Notes under the pieces: model-generated
The model's input: only the letters and a program-made list of their open reading frames with translations
Told to the model about the DNA's origin: nothing
Databases searched by the model: none
Shown here: positions 42,060 through 53,063 of the stretch, piece after piece
Layout of the letters: each line of letters opens with the position of its first letter
Numbering within the stretch: the stretch's first letter is position 1
Translations under genes and position numbers: made by a program
From: Saturnia japonica
Lineage: Eukaryota; Arthropoda; Insecta; Lepidoptera; Saturniidae
NCBI GenBank assembly: GCA_033032175.1
Contig: CM065334.1
Span: 7,561,705 to 7,625,704, forward strand
DNA: 64,000 nucleotides
Direction of reading: 5' to 3'

Positions 42060-42330
42060 TGAATGGGATGATCGTTAGCCTAGTGGTCATAAGCGCGACT
42101 GCTATGAGCGAGATTCTGGGTTCGAATCACAGGTCGAGCAAAGTGTTATTGGGTTTTTCCTATGAAATTCTCAGTAGCAGCTCGGAGTTTGGTTTCGTGC
42201 CCGATTAATTGCAATAGGTTCGCCCCCTATTACATGGAACCTAAAAACACTCGGCGAACTGTGGGTGTACATTAGTATACCTCTGCCTAACCCTTCGAGG
42301 AATACAGGCGTGATGGTATGTCATATGTCA
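42060..42330 (+). repeat. tRNA-derived SINE
   Basis: A tRNA-like head holds box A (TTAGCCTAGTGG, about 42075) and box B (GGTTCGAATCAC, about 42119). It is followed by an unrelated body. The head does not fold as a full tRNA by eye, so it is called a SINE and not a tRNA gene. Confidence 0.75.
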
Positions 42331-42379
42331 TGATGTGGGAGCGGAGGCGGGCGATCATCTGGAGTTATTGTTATTTTTA

Positions 42380-42904
42380 GAGGTGAGTGATTATGATTTA
42401 TCCTAATGAAATCATTCGATTATGAAGATGTCTCGATTATGGCCATTAGTAATTTGATTATGAATTATCACCCATAATCGAATTAGTAACAATGATCATT
42501 GACAATAAGAGTGAAAGAAAATTTTTGATAAGAATGCCTAAAAAAGGGAAAAGATCATTCGGTAATTCGATTTTGAGTGATCATTTATAATAGAATTCCA
42601 AATCATACAAATTAGAGGGAATGAGCTTGAGCTAAAAAAATAAGGTCGTTCGGTAATTCCAATATGAATGATCACTCATTATCGAAGTACCAAACGACCT
42701 TTTTTTAGCTCATTCAGTCTCATTTCTAATTCGAAGTACCGAATGACCTTTTTTTTACCTTTACACTCTCACCCACCTGTACCTAATACATAATACATTG
42801 AAGACTCCATTATGAATGATCAGTCAAATTCGTCATTTGATTATAAATTATGTAAGTCATTCATTTTGTGTATCTCGATTATGTAAATCATAATCGCCTA
42901 CCTC
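42380..42904. mobile_element. MITE with TA flanks, mariner-type, family M1 (copy 2)
   Basis: Ends GAGGTGAGTGATTATGATTT and AAATCATAATCGCCTACCTC are imperfect inverted repeats, each next to TA. Inside, sub-repeats with 'ggtcgttcggtaattcc' and 'cgaagtaccaaacgacc' are inverted to each other. It matches 2697-3353 at the ends. Confidence 0.65.
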
Positions 42905-43189
42905 TAGTTATTTTACCTCCGATTATTATTAATGTAATATTCTTCAATTGGCATCCTAGTAACTTTTGCCAGTATCAATGTATAATAATTCTGTTATCAT
43001 CAAGAGTTATCATGTTACCAGCAACAACGATAAATAATAGAATTTATAAAATTTGTATATAGTTTTTAAGGTATACTATTTTATTTTTCATATCAATTAT
43101 AATTTTTATTACTTATCAACCATACAAATGATTATTACCGCTTTTTATTCCCAAATTGACAAAACCTAATAAAGTAGAACACCTATGTA

Positions 43190-43445
43190 TTTCTTCTTCT
43201 TCTTCGTCGTAACTTGACAACTAGTCGTCTTTAATGAAGTCCATAATCAAGTAAATAAAGTGTCCTGTCTTATGACGAATTCAGTATTTTAACAATATAG
43301 TGACTCCTTTGTTAGAACGTTCTAGGAAGTTTTGTGGGATCCCAGAATGAATGCCCTTAGTTTATATTTATAATCCATTTCACCTATGCACCAAAACCAA
43401 ATTATATCAGGCAAAACGCCACCAATGTTACGTAATATGGGGTAA
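43190..43445 (+). repeat. Dispersed non-coding repeat, family A
   Basis: 'aagtgtcctgtcttatgacg' and 'ggaagttttgtggg' match 10870-11140. Confidence 0.6.
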
Positions 43446-44300
43446 AAATCCTAAGTAAATAAATTAAAAATATAAACCAGAATATTTCACTTCAAAATCC
43501 CGCCAAAATCTGTGTATTTCGTTTGATCCTCATTTCTCGGTGGTGATTTAACATCTTTAATTCTTACTAGTTGTGCCTCGAGGTTTCTTCATCCGCAATT
43601 TAGAAGAAATCACTGATTGATGGTTTATAATACTTCAGTGTAGGTAATATTTTTATCCGATTGCCAGATGGTCACATCGCGGTATCGTACGGCTCGTCTG
43701 CGCCACTAATACTATAGCTCGACCGCTGTAAGCTCGCCTTAACTGACGTTTGCAGAATGCGGGAGGGGAACAAAACCGACCAATGAGTTAGTATGCTGTA
43801 TGTTGCCAGCCGCCGGCAGCAATAAACATTTGACGTTAGGGCTTGCCCGATTTTGTCTGTGTGACTGGTACACATGAGATAGTTTTATGAAGATGTAATT
43901 ACCGACGCTGCGATTTAAAAAGTTGGATAGTCAAATAAAAGTAACGCTTCTTAAGGTCGCGAAATATTTCAAAGATAAAAAGGCAGAATTAGCGCTTTCA
44001 GGTAAATTTTTATTGTGTATAGGAGTGTAATGTTCTATTTAAAGATAAATAAGTTTACATTATATTGCTCAGAACACATTTCGATAGATTTCGAAATGTT
44101 TGTCTGTATGTTTGAACGCCAATCACGTAAGATCTACTGGACCGAATTTTATGAAATTTGATCGAATTATTGATCGAAATTACGATGACATAATATATAA
44201 TCTGTTCACAATACACTTAACAGAGTAGAAGGAACCAGATTATTCATCAAGTTTAGTATCTGCAAGTGATTCAGATTGAAAATATTTTTCTTTTATTATT
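43446..44300. other. Intergenic with a possible Helitron end
   Basis: 'actagttgtgcctcgagg' at 43567 resembles a reversed Helitron 3' end. The GC-richer block at 43670-43870 has an open minus frame without family features. Confidence 0.35.
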
Positions 44301-44309
44301 GCTAATTTC

Positions 44310-44460
44310 TTGGGTCCTGTACCTCTCAATGAAAAAAAAAAACAGAATCTTTATAGAATCACTTTATCGTTCATTTTTTTTCTGCATTTGTATCCGTGTG
44401 TCAAGACACTTTTTCTCGAAAACAACTTGAGGTATAAAGCTGAGATAAGTATGTATCTAA
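44310..44460 (+). repeat. Dispersed repeat, 'gggttccgtacctc' family
   Basis: 'gggtcctgtacctctc' with 'atagaatcactttatcg' is a diverged copy of the repeat at 20135. Confidence 0.45.
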
Positions 44461-44689
44461 TACTAAGACTGAATAGATACATACTGCTGTAATTTATGTT
44501 AAAGTATTTTATTTATCATTAAATATCCATCACGCTTGCGATATAATACGGAGGTTTATCTGAAGATTTAGCTTAATCTAATACCGTGTATATTCATACA
44601 CGCCCGCTGTCCCGCGTCCCGCAAACGTTTAGAAGGGCCATATAGCGGTCCAACTATAATAGACATAGACCCGAGCCGAGTGTCGAATT

Positions 44690-45660
44690 CTAAAAATTTT
44701 GCATTATTTTTTAAACTATGCGTCCAAATAACATGCTGTAAAAGACGAAGTTTATCTTTTATTCGTAAGGATTAATATACCCTGCTTAAAAATAATGCTC
44801 ATAAGTTAATTTTTTAATCTTCAAAAAAAAAAAATCAGAATACCTTATTCTGGCTCATTCAAAGATATAGGCATATGCTTTTATGCATAACTTTTTTAGA
44901 TATACTAAGGATTAATATTATTCTGCAACATTGTATTTACGTATAATTAATCATTACACCAGCGCACGCGGTTAAAGCAGTTCGGAAACATTTCCTCTTC
45001 TGACTTACTTAACAAAAATCAATATTAAAGGCTAGCTGAGAGATGTAGCTTAATGTTAGATAGTCTATACTATTCCTCGAGTCTGGCTATTATATACAAA
45101 AATATTTTTTCGAATCCGATTCGTAGTTCCAGAGATTAGCATGTTTATACAAACAAACACTAAAACTTTTCCGCTTTAATAATGTTACGACCTGTTACAA
45201 CCCGGTTAAAAAAGAGAAACTCCTGTTCCAGAAATATCTCGAAACAACTATATACTTCTCAGTAGTTCGAAATAATGTTTGCGTCATAAAACAACCACAG
45301 CGCATGTTTGTGTAAACATCACAGTTTACACAGGCATGCATAGGGCTTGTCGCTTCGATTACGTCATCGAGTAGGCATAGCAACTAAACGTCGAGAAAGA
45401 TAGCGATGATTCACGATTTTTCTACGATCGTTTAATTTAGGTATTTAAGCGACTCAGACGCGCCGCCGAGGTAGCTTAGTTTTTAATGACAAAGCGATAA
45501 CAACGAGCGATAAAAGGAAGCAAAACCACAGTGAAACAAATGACAGTGTTGTGAATTCGTGTAATTTGTAACTGTGTGGAGTTCGAATAAAACTTCTTCA
45601 CGTCAATCATCGGCATTTTTATTACCCACGGGTGTAACAATATATTAGTATAAATTCAAG
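44690..45660 (-). mobile_element. Non-autonomous Helitron with a solo LTR in its 5' tip
   Basis: On the minus strand the element begins ATACTAATATAT, is interrupted by the LTR, and continues TTATTAAAGCGGAAAAG and CATGCTAATCTCTGG. The interior ('aggctagctgagag', 'ccaaataacatgctg') matches the copy at 48664-49244. Its 3' end is eroded. Confidence 0.6.
45183..45639 (+). mobile_element. Solo LTR, Gypsy-like, family G1 (copy 2)
   Basis: It starts TGTTACGACCTGTTACAACC and ends GGGTGTAACA. It carries a TATA-like GGTATTTAAGCGAC and AATAAA before the end. It aligns along its length with 33585-33998 but has about 40 extra bases near 45490-45540. No perfect target duplication is visible. Confidence 0.75.
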
Positions 45661-45752
45661 CAGTTTAGATTGAAATTGTTTCAAAATGACTGTGTGTCTT
45701 ATGGTTAATAATTATTTGCAATTCTAGTGCAGCAACCCTGACTGGTTTAAAT

Positions 45753-46781
45753 TAGGGATGGGCAAGCAAAAAATTTATTAATACTAATTGTAGTGTTTAA
45801 TATTATTATTATTTAAGTGAAAATATCGATATTTAGAAATATCATAATTTCTTGCATGATTATTCATGCATATTCCCAAACATTTGTATGATATAATTCT
45901 GCATTTTTGTCAATTGTAAATAAGCAAAACTATGCTTAGTTTTAGATGAGTGGTTTTAAATTTGTTGTATTACCGTACATTTTGTACAACTTACTCATTA
46001 CTGCACAAATTGCAAGAAGCTAACTCGTTATTATATTTATTTAATAACTTCCACACACACGAGATGATTAACTTTTTTTATTGTTATGGGCTTAGCATTA
46101 TGAACATAATCTCACTTGATCTTATGTGAAGATTTTGCCCAAGATGGTAGCACACTAAGCCTAGTGGAAGACTGGCTCTCAGATGCGTCTGTTGGATCAC
46201 ACCTATAGGTGCTTGTCGACAGATCTTCAGCTTGAGTGCGGTAACTAACCAGGCCGGCATTAGAAAAGGCTTGTATAGTTTCGTCACGATGGTTTCCTTC
46301 ACCGAAAGCTCAAGCTCATTGCAGGAATTCGAACTCACATCGATCGATGCGGAGTTCGTACATGTTACAGACTGATCTATCATAGTTTAAAAAAGACAAT
46401 GTGATTGAGTTTCTCGACGGGACTCCGCCCCGATGTTTCCATCACACATACACAAACAATTTTCGTATGCAGTAAGACCACTGGACCACTTATGGTCATA
46501 TTGTTATGTTGAATTTGATGAAGATTATAACAGGATAATTTAAAAAAAAGGCGCGTTAGGAGCATGCGCAGTGTATCTATTAACATTAAATAAAAAACAA
46601 GAGTTGCATTAAAAAGGAAACATGTATATATTGAAATTGATACGAACTCGATTCTCCTAAATAAATGTGAACTATCGATGTAACGTATTTAAAAATAACG
46701 ACAATTGACATGTCATTCTATCGATAGTTTTATTAGATAATATCGATGTTTTGATTTATTGACATTTTTTACCCATTCCTA
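45753..46781. mobile_element. Candidate hAT-like element
   Basis: TAGGGATGGGCAAGC at the left and TTACCCATTCCTA at the right are inverted, as in hAT elements. The flanking octamers (gtttaaat and gttcaatc) are only partly alike. It contains 'ctatcgatagttttatt'-type palindromes and a SINE. It ends about 235 bp before the start codon of the RNF220-like gene. Confidence 0.45.
46090..46385 (-). repeat. tRNA-derived SINE, family S2 (copy 2)
   Basis: 'accgaaagctcaagctc' and 'ggaattcgaactcac' (reversed box B, GTGAGTTCGAATTCC) match 27400-27640. The open frame 46084-46383 is inside it. Confidence 0.6.
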
Positions 46782-47015
46782 GTTCAATCAAAATTCAAAG
46801 TTGTGTAAAGTGGTCTTGACTTGACAATTGTTTTGATTTTATTAATTGCTCGTAAATATAAATAGACGTCTAAATTACCGCAAAACAAGTTCCTACATTA
46901 CCGTCGAAGTTTCATTATTAATTCTAAACTATTATAAACTTATTTAATCCAGCCAATACCGTGATGTTGTTAGATTTAGTGGAGTTATCGCGACAAACAT
47001 AAATACGTTAGTGAA

Positions 47016-47372
47016 ATGTTACCAATTTTAATGCATAACATGGATGGTGGTTCGAACAGTATAAACAACAACCCAAATTCATCTTTCGGACAATTGTACG
47101 ACGATAGTATTATATTAAATTGTGTTAGAAATAGGAAGAAAGTTTCAGAATTACCGAATTGTCCGGTATGCAGTTGTACTGTTAGACAGGGCGAATTAGA
47201 AAATCATTTAGCATTAGAAGTGGAAAGACTGAATAAGTTATCAAACGGTAGTACGAAGAGGAAATTAAGTATTAACAATTCTGTGAATTTAGCCGTGCCG
47301 GGGTCCAGTACCAGTGCAGATTTGGACGAAGAAGTCGATGTTTCTGGATGCCTAGGTAGTGATGTGTACCAA
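47016..47372 (+). CDS. RNF220: RNF220-like exon 1
   Basis: 119 residues; the donor is TAC CAA|gtaagt in phase 0. The last 67 bases of the exon, with the donor, are repeated at 47975-48040 in a broken form. Confidence 0.8.
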
Positions 47373-50300
47373 GTAAGTTATGAACTTATTTTGAGGTATT
47401 TGTTAACTAACTAGTACTGAAAAGTTGGAAATTTATCACCAAGTCAATACCAACAGTGTAATAAAAGAGAAGAGAGGCAAGAAGTAAAGCACATAGATCT
47501 CTCTCTACTTGGGCCAGCCCTTGATAAAATACCTCCACTCAACAGAAGATCACAGCCAAATAAAATTGCACTATGTCTATGCATTGAGTACAGTTTCAGA
47601 TTTCCTTGAGAGAGAGGGGTTCAAGGTTTGCAATGAGCTGATGATACCTATGGAGTTACAAGAGTACATAGGTTATTAGGCAGACTGTATGCTTGCTCAT
47701 CACTTTAGTTGTATATAAATTTTCTCAGCTATTTTATTATTCTGTATTCATACCATCAACATAACCTAATATTGGCACTTGAATATTTCATAATGTTTAT
47801 ATTTAATTCCTATACAGGATTCCCTGAATTAAATAAAGTAAATTATTGTTATTATATTATTATTATTATTATTATATTTGGTAAGACACACTAGCAGCTA
47901 ATTAGCTGATGCGTGCGTAAAGATAGCTTGGAGATATCTTCCTTGTCCAATCTGCTCTTAAAGGAGGTTATGGTCAGACCAATGCATTTTGAGGAAGAGT
48001 CGTTGTTTCTGGATGCCTAGTTGTGCAATGAACTGTTCCAGTAAGTTATGAACTTATTTGCGGTATTTGTTCACTAAGTAGTAAGGGAAACCTCGAAGTT
48101 TATCACCATTTCAATATCTTAACTGTGTAATACATCGAGAAGAGTGTGCAGGATTTATAAGTTCATAGATCTGCCCCTACTTGGGCCAGCCCTTGATAAA
48201 ATACGTCCACTTTAAGAAGATCACAGCCAAGAAATTGCACTATGTCTATGCATTGAGTACCCTTTCTGATTTCTTTGAGAGAGAGGGGTTCAATGTTTGC
48301 AATGAGCTGATGATATTTTTTGAGTTACAAGAGATCCCAGATAATATAAGGCAGACTGTAATGCTTGGTCATCACTTTAGGTTTATATATAACTTTATCA
48401 GTTTTTTTATTATTCTAAATTCATACCATCAATGTCACCTAATATGGCAACTTGATTATTTCATAACTTATGAGTTAATTCCTTTACATGTTTCCTTGAA
48501 TTAAATTTTAAATTATTGTTGGTTTATGTTTTATTTGTTTGAAGTTTACTCTGGAAGAATATTGCTTTGTGTTAGTGTAAAAACTTTCAGTATTGGATCA
48601 GTATTTCTGGAGGTCACCTAGTGACACATATTCACAAACATTACCTTTTTAAAATAATAGTATACAGCTTGCACCCCCACGGTTTCACCCGTGTTAAATT
48701 GATTTGATAAATACCATGCCGGACAACACACCCGAGTAGCCTATTATAATTGTTGTCACTTCCCGCAAGTAGAAATAATTTTAATTTCTCAATAACTCCT
48801 AAACTATGTGTTCAAATAACATGCTATAAAGATGATCCTTTCTAAGGACTTAATATGCTATGCCTAAAAATAATGCTCACAAATCAACTTTTAATCTTTC
48901 ACAAAAATAATTGTAAAACTAACTTTAAGAGATAGGCACATGCTACCACATTTTATTTTTTAAATATACTAAGGGGCAATGTTTCTGTAGAACATTTTTT
49001 TTACACATCATTAACCATTATGCCAGTACACACGAATAAAGCAGTTTTGGAGGGCTTCACTTTTGACTTATTTAACAAAAATCAATATTTAAGGCTAGCT
49101 GAGAGTTGTAGCCTAATTTTAGATAGCCTATACTATTCCTCGTGAATATGGCTATCATATCATCATCATCATGATGATGAAAAAGAATTTCCAATGATTT
49201 GCATGTTTAAACAAAATAAACTTTTCTGCATCATTATATTAAGACATGATTGTTACACAATATTTACACTAATCCAATTAGTCCAAATGGTACCAACTTT
49301 ATTACTACCTTATTTTACCTTACCTTGAATCAAGTTCTGCACTGTAAGAGCTATATTTTACACATAAAATAAATTCTGTTGTCTAAATTTAACCTTATAT
49401 TTCGATTTTTTATTCCCTTATAATATCTTTTAGATATCCAGTGTTCAATTGTATTGTTTTTTTTATGTTCATCATAACCAGCCTTGTTATTATTTCACGT
49501 CATCTCCAGCAGGTCCAGTTCCACACATGGCAGTGATTAATCTAATCCAAATTGGCATGAATTCTAGTGACTGTCTCTCTGTACATTCACAATTTTAGTT
49601 CATCTCAATAGCTGGGATATTTTTTAAAACCAGTAATAATGCTTTGGGGTTCATAAGTACATTTTTGGGACTGAATTTAATAAATATTTTTTTTATAGAA
49701 TTAGATGTTTAAATAAATGACAAAAAAGATCAGAATTTTTCTTATGTAATTTTTCTGTCTAAGCAAGGATTATATTTTTTTAAATCTAATTATATATTTG
49801 TTGCTATGCCATTTTCCCCCTAAATCTTTATAACAATTAATGATTTAAACATTATTTTAAAGCTTATGTACCCTGCTATTGAGGAAGTTTAATGATCACA
49901 AAACATTTTCATTAGGGATGCCAATGATGCCATCTGTTGATACTAATGGAAATATATTTCAAGGTGCCATCTACTAAATATGTAAGTTAACTAACATGGC
50001 AGTTGTTGGATTGTTTACATTCTTTGATGTGCTTATTATTTGCACAAATCAGCTAGTTTTATTTATTTTAAGTTTTCAGATTTTTTTTTTAAAAATAATT
50101 TCATACATTTTACTAATTTGGATATGTATCAGTATCAGCTGATGGTGAAGGAAATCATCATGAGGTATTGAGAAAACCCGAATGCTTGGGAAATGTTCTA
50201 GTAGTACCATCATATAAGGGGAAAATTAGAACTGTTCATTTCTGTTCATTATAAATCCAATGTCATGGGCTGTTGTGATGATTCCATGCCTTCCCTTGGG

Positions 50301-52005
50301 AAGAGGACCACCAGTGGGATACTAAAAGGCCCAATTTTTTTTGGGCTCTTTGTAAAACAATATATGTTTTGAATGTCAGAGGGTGCACGCAAATCGTGTC
50401 CGAAGACTTCGCGCTCGTCGGCGGAGCACTCCTCCGCCCCAGAACGGCGAGTGTCCCCTCTGCTTCACATTACTACCCATTTCCAAGCTCCAAAGGCATG
50501 CTCTACGATGCTTGAAGCGGACCGGAGCAGAAGTTGGTGAGGATGTTCCCGACACTAGTTCTGAAGATGAGAGCATTGATGTTGAAGTGAGTGTAAGCAT
50601 ACCATAGTTAAGTTAAAATCTGATTTAAATGTATCCTAATGTTCAGTTACAAATTAGCTGCAAGAAATTTGGGGGTCTAGAGAAGTTTCTGGGTAAATGG
50701 AATGATGGAATGGATGGATTTGACATATCTCAAAGTTAAATAACATGATCAGATAATTATATAAATTCCATAAGTCTTTTTTTTTCGATTTCTTAGTGTT
50801 AAGGATTGTTGAATAGTGACTTGGCTAGAAACTCAGAAGTGGGATTTGCTCTCATGTGTATCTATTGAAACACTTTGAGAGCTGATTGGTTACTGAATGT
50901 ATGGGATGCTAGATGATAGAACACTATAGTGTTCAGCATGATCACGCCTTCCGTACACCATAGTGGAATTCTTAGATGTGTTGTGTCCCGTGTTCTATTG
51001 GTGTATACCTAGTAATCATGTGGTTGGTAAGGATGTGTACCCGACTGTGTGGCGATGGTGATAAACCAGGCACTGTGACTTTCTTTTGGTTTATCGAGTT
51101 TCGGAAATAGCCAGTGTAGACCGGCATGACGACAACAACCATTGATTAATTGTGGATTTCTTGGTTATCTCTGTTGTTTTTGGATTGTAATATGCTCGCC
51201 ATCAGAAAAGCGCACTCACTTTGTCATGCTATTCTTTAAAAGAAATGCTTGTGTAACATCATACATGTGATAGAATTTTTTTTTTAATGATAAAAGGGAG
51301 CAAACGGTTAGGTGGCGCACCTGATGGAAAGTGATTACAGACGCCCACAAATATCCGCAACACCAGAGGGCTGGCAGATGCCTTGCTGGCCTTTTAGGGA
51401 GGAATAAGCTCTCTTCTTAAAGGTCACCAGTGGTTCCACAGAGTGGATGTGCGAGGCAGAAAGTGCCTTATAAACGCACCGTTGTGGAACGCTGGACATC
51501 AATTTACGAATATGACGCGATATCCGAAGGTGAAATTCAGCAGCCGGGATCAATCCAAACAATTCCTTTGAACACTCACAAGCTTAAACTGTGTATCAGA
51601 TATACATTGCATAGCTGTTTTTCTACTTCTCTTATACATTGTATCATTCTTCTCTCTCATGTAACATAATGTGACTAAACATGACGAGTCCTCGAAATTT
51701 CACTCCCAATTGTCATGAAATTACCGAATTGCCGCTTAAGGAATTTTACTTAAAAAATAAGGATTACATTAAATTTAAATAGATTTGTTTGAGTGCTTTG
51801 TAGGTTTAAAGACTTAGGAATCACTGTCTCTATCGATTGCTTGAAGATTTGATTCTCTCATTTATAGAATGATGAGCCTGGAGGCGGTACTTTCGGTGCG
51901 GAATACCAGTGGTGCGGGCAGTGGCGTGTCAGAGCCACTGCTTTGCAGGACGTCGAGGCGAGATCGGCGACCTGCATCCGGAGGGTCTCCAACGATCAGG
52001 CGCTG
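47016..52005 (+). CDS. RNF220: RNF220-like E3 ubiquitin ligase, first three coding exons (partial)
   Basis: Exons 47016-47372, 50380-50586 and 51868-52005 are all phase 0 and code 234 residues with no stop. Exon 1 has a zinc motif CPVCSCTVRQGELENHL followed by ALEVERLNKLSNG. Exon 2 starts RVHANRVRRLRARRR and carries a second zinc motif, CPLCFTLLPISKLQRHALRC, then an acidic stretch. Exon 3 has YQWCGQWRVRATAL. This order and these motifs match RNF220 proteins (CPVC domain, basic helix, CPLC domain, WCGQ-R-RAT). RNF220 is known as a RING ligase acting on transcription factors and in Wnt signalling. The RING domain, at the C-terminus, is not in the window and should lie to the right beyond the Helitron and BEL elements. 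The ATG at 47016 is the first in frame in the exon. Confidence 0.75.
47306..47850 (+). repeat. Left copy of a ~545 bp direct repeat (exon 1 end plus intron)
   Basis: From CAGTACCAGTGCAG in exon 1 to 'aattattgtt' in intron 1, this aligns from end to end with 47975-48520 at roughly 80 percent identity by eye. A truncated LINE lies exactly between the two copies. Confidence 0.8.
47851..47974 (-). mobile_element. Truncated CR1/L2-like LINE copy (124 bp)
   Basis: The (ATT)n tail and 'atttggtaagacacac' and 'tagcagctaattagctgatg' are the reverse complement of the 3' end of the LINE at 39206-40330, with only a few differences over about 100 bp. Confidence 0.85.
47975..48520 (+). repeat. Right copy of the direct repeat; exon 1 tail pseudo-exon
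   Basis: It contains a decayed version of the exon 1 end ('gtttctggatgcctag', with a stop in the old frame). It still holds the donor 'ccagtaagttatg'. The open frame 48181-48504 is intronic sequence. Confidence 0.8.
48664..49244 (-). mobile_element. Non-autonomous Helitron in RNF220-like intron 1
   Basis: On the minus strand the 3' end has a hairpin (ACGGGTGAAACCGT) with GGGGTGCAAG in place of the usual GCACAG-CTAG. The 5' region holds GTTTAAACATGCAAATC. The interior matches 44690-45660. A short (ATC)n run lies at about 49160-49180. Confidence 0.6.
49250..50379. other. RNF220-like intron 1, nothing further recognised
   Basis: AT-rich. 'ggtgccatctactaaat' at about 49962 echoes 'atgccatctgttgatac' just upstream. 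No exon or element ends. Confidence 0.4.
50380..50586 (+). CDS. RNF220: RNF220-like exon 2
   Basis: 69 residues; it starts after 'tttgaatgtcag' and ends GTT GAA|gtgagt, both phase 0. It holds the basic helix and the CPLC...HALRC zinc motif. The minus-strand open frame over the same bases is a shadow. Confidence 0.8.
50587..51285. other. RNF220-like intron 2, nothing recognised
   Basis: No exon, RNA gene or element ends. Confidence 0.4.
51290..51575 (-). mobile_element. CR1-type LINE tail, second copy with internal deletion
   Basis: It encodes the same C-terminus as 4976-5650 (LIPAAEFHLRISRH, FKKRAYSSLKGQQGICQPSG). A 36 bp segment is missing between the FKKRAYSSL and SHIHSVEPL blocks. It lies antisense in intron 2. 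Confidence 0.8.
51868..52005 (+). CDS. RNF220: RNF220-like exon 3
   Basis: 46 residues; it starts after 'ctcatttatag' and ends GCG CTG|gtgaga, both phase 0. EYQWCGQWRVRATALQDVEA is the conserved segment between the second zinc motif and the RING region. Confidence 0.8.
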
Positions 52006-52084
52006 GTGAGATTTACCCTTATGTCTTAATGCACGTTAAAATAAAAATAAAATTTACAAGATAAATTGAAAATTCAAGAGACCT

Positions 52085-52236
52085 ATGACATATGTAACTT
52101 ATTATTTGAGACTATTCCAATGAAATTAGACCAAACACTATATCTCTGTTGTAAGTTAGTATGGAGTTAGGTATCCTGTAAATTTCAAATGATGCTATAG
52201 CATAAGGTCAGAGCTGCCATGTTCTAATATTAATGA
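52085..52236 (+). repeat. Diverged dispersed repeat
   Basis: 'atatctctgttgtaagtta' and 'ggagttaggtatcctg' match about 9005-9050. Confidence 0.45.
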
Positions 52237-53063
52237 ACTAGCTGTGCCCGCGACTCCGTCCGCGTTGAATTCGGTATATGGTAAACAGTGATTTAAGCAA
52301 CCTTTCGAAAAACAAACCCTAATTTGGTCAAAATAAGGATTACGGCTTTTTATGGAAAGCACGTTAATTAAAAATTAGAACTGAAAATTTGTGGGAAGGG
52401 GCTCAGTATTAATATAATGTCACAAATGTTTACTTACGGTTCTTACTATAATAAAAACATCTGACTTAAGGAACGACATTTTATTTAATATAGAAACTAT
52501 CAATTTGGAGAGTAGTTTTTAATTTTGTAACATCGGAACGTTTAAGAAAAATCTTTTTTAAACAACATTTAAGTGGGTGAAAATAGCCTACATGCAAAGT
52601 CAGGCTTAAATTCAGAGATATGAGTTTTTTTCCTTTCGATAGTAAATTTTAAAAAAACACGTGCTTAATTCGACATTTTTGAAAAAGATAAGGTAGGTAG
52701 TTTAATACAATTTCAATATCATAATGTTTTATTTTCCTTGAAAGAATAGTCTTAGTAGGTACATAATATCAATTGATATCAAATATTTTCATATGTGAAC
52801 GTATACCTACTAAAGTATACATACGAAGCTAGTAATAATGGTATGTTTCAACATTTTTGAAAAAGATACTGCAAGGTTTATAAATATCTGCATGGGATTT
52901 ACTCCAGTTTTAAAGCTATATTTATAAAAAATAGTTTATAGGACTCAGTTACCGATAACGGAACAAACACTTTTATGTAAAACAAAATTCTTAAAGGGGT
53001 CAAAAATTTTGAGAAAACTGAAATTTTACCAGGAAAAAACGTCTAATACCTACATACATGTAC

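Noticed and set aside
42063..42135. A functional tRNA gene
   Set aside because: Box A and B are present but the stems do not pair well by eye and a SINE body follows.
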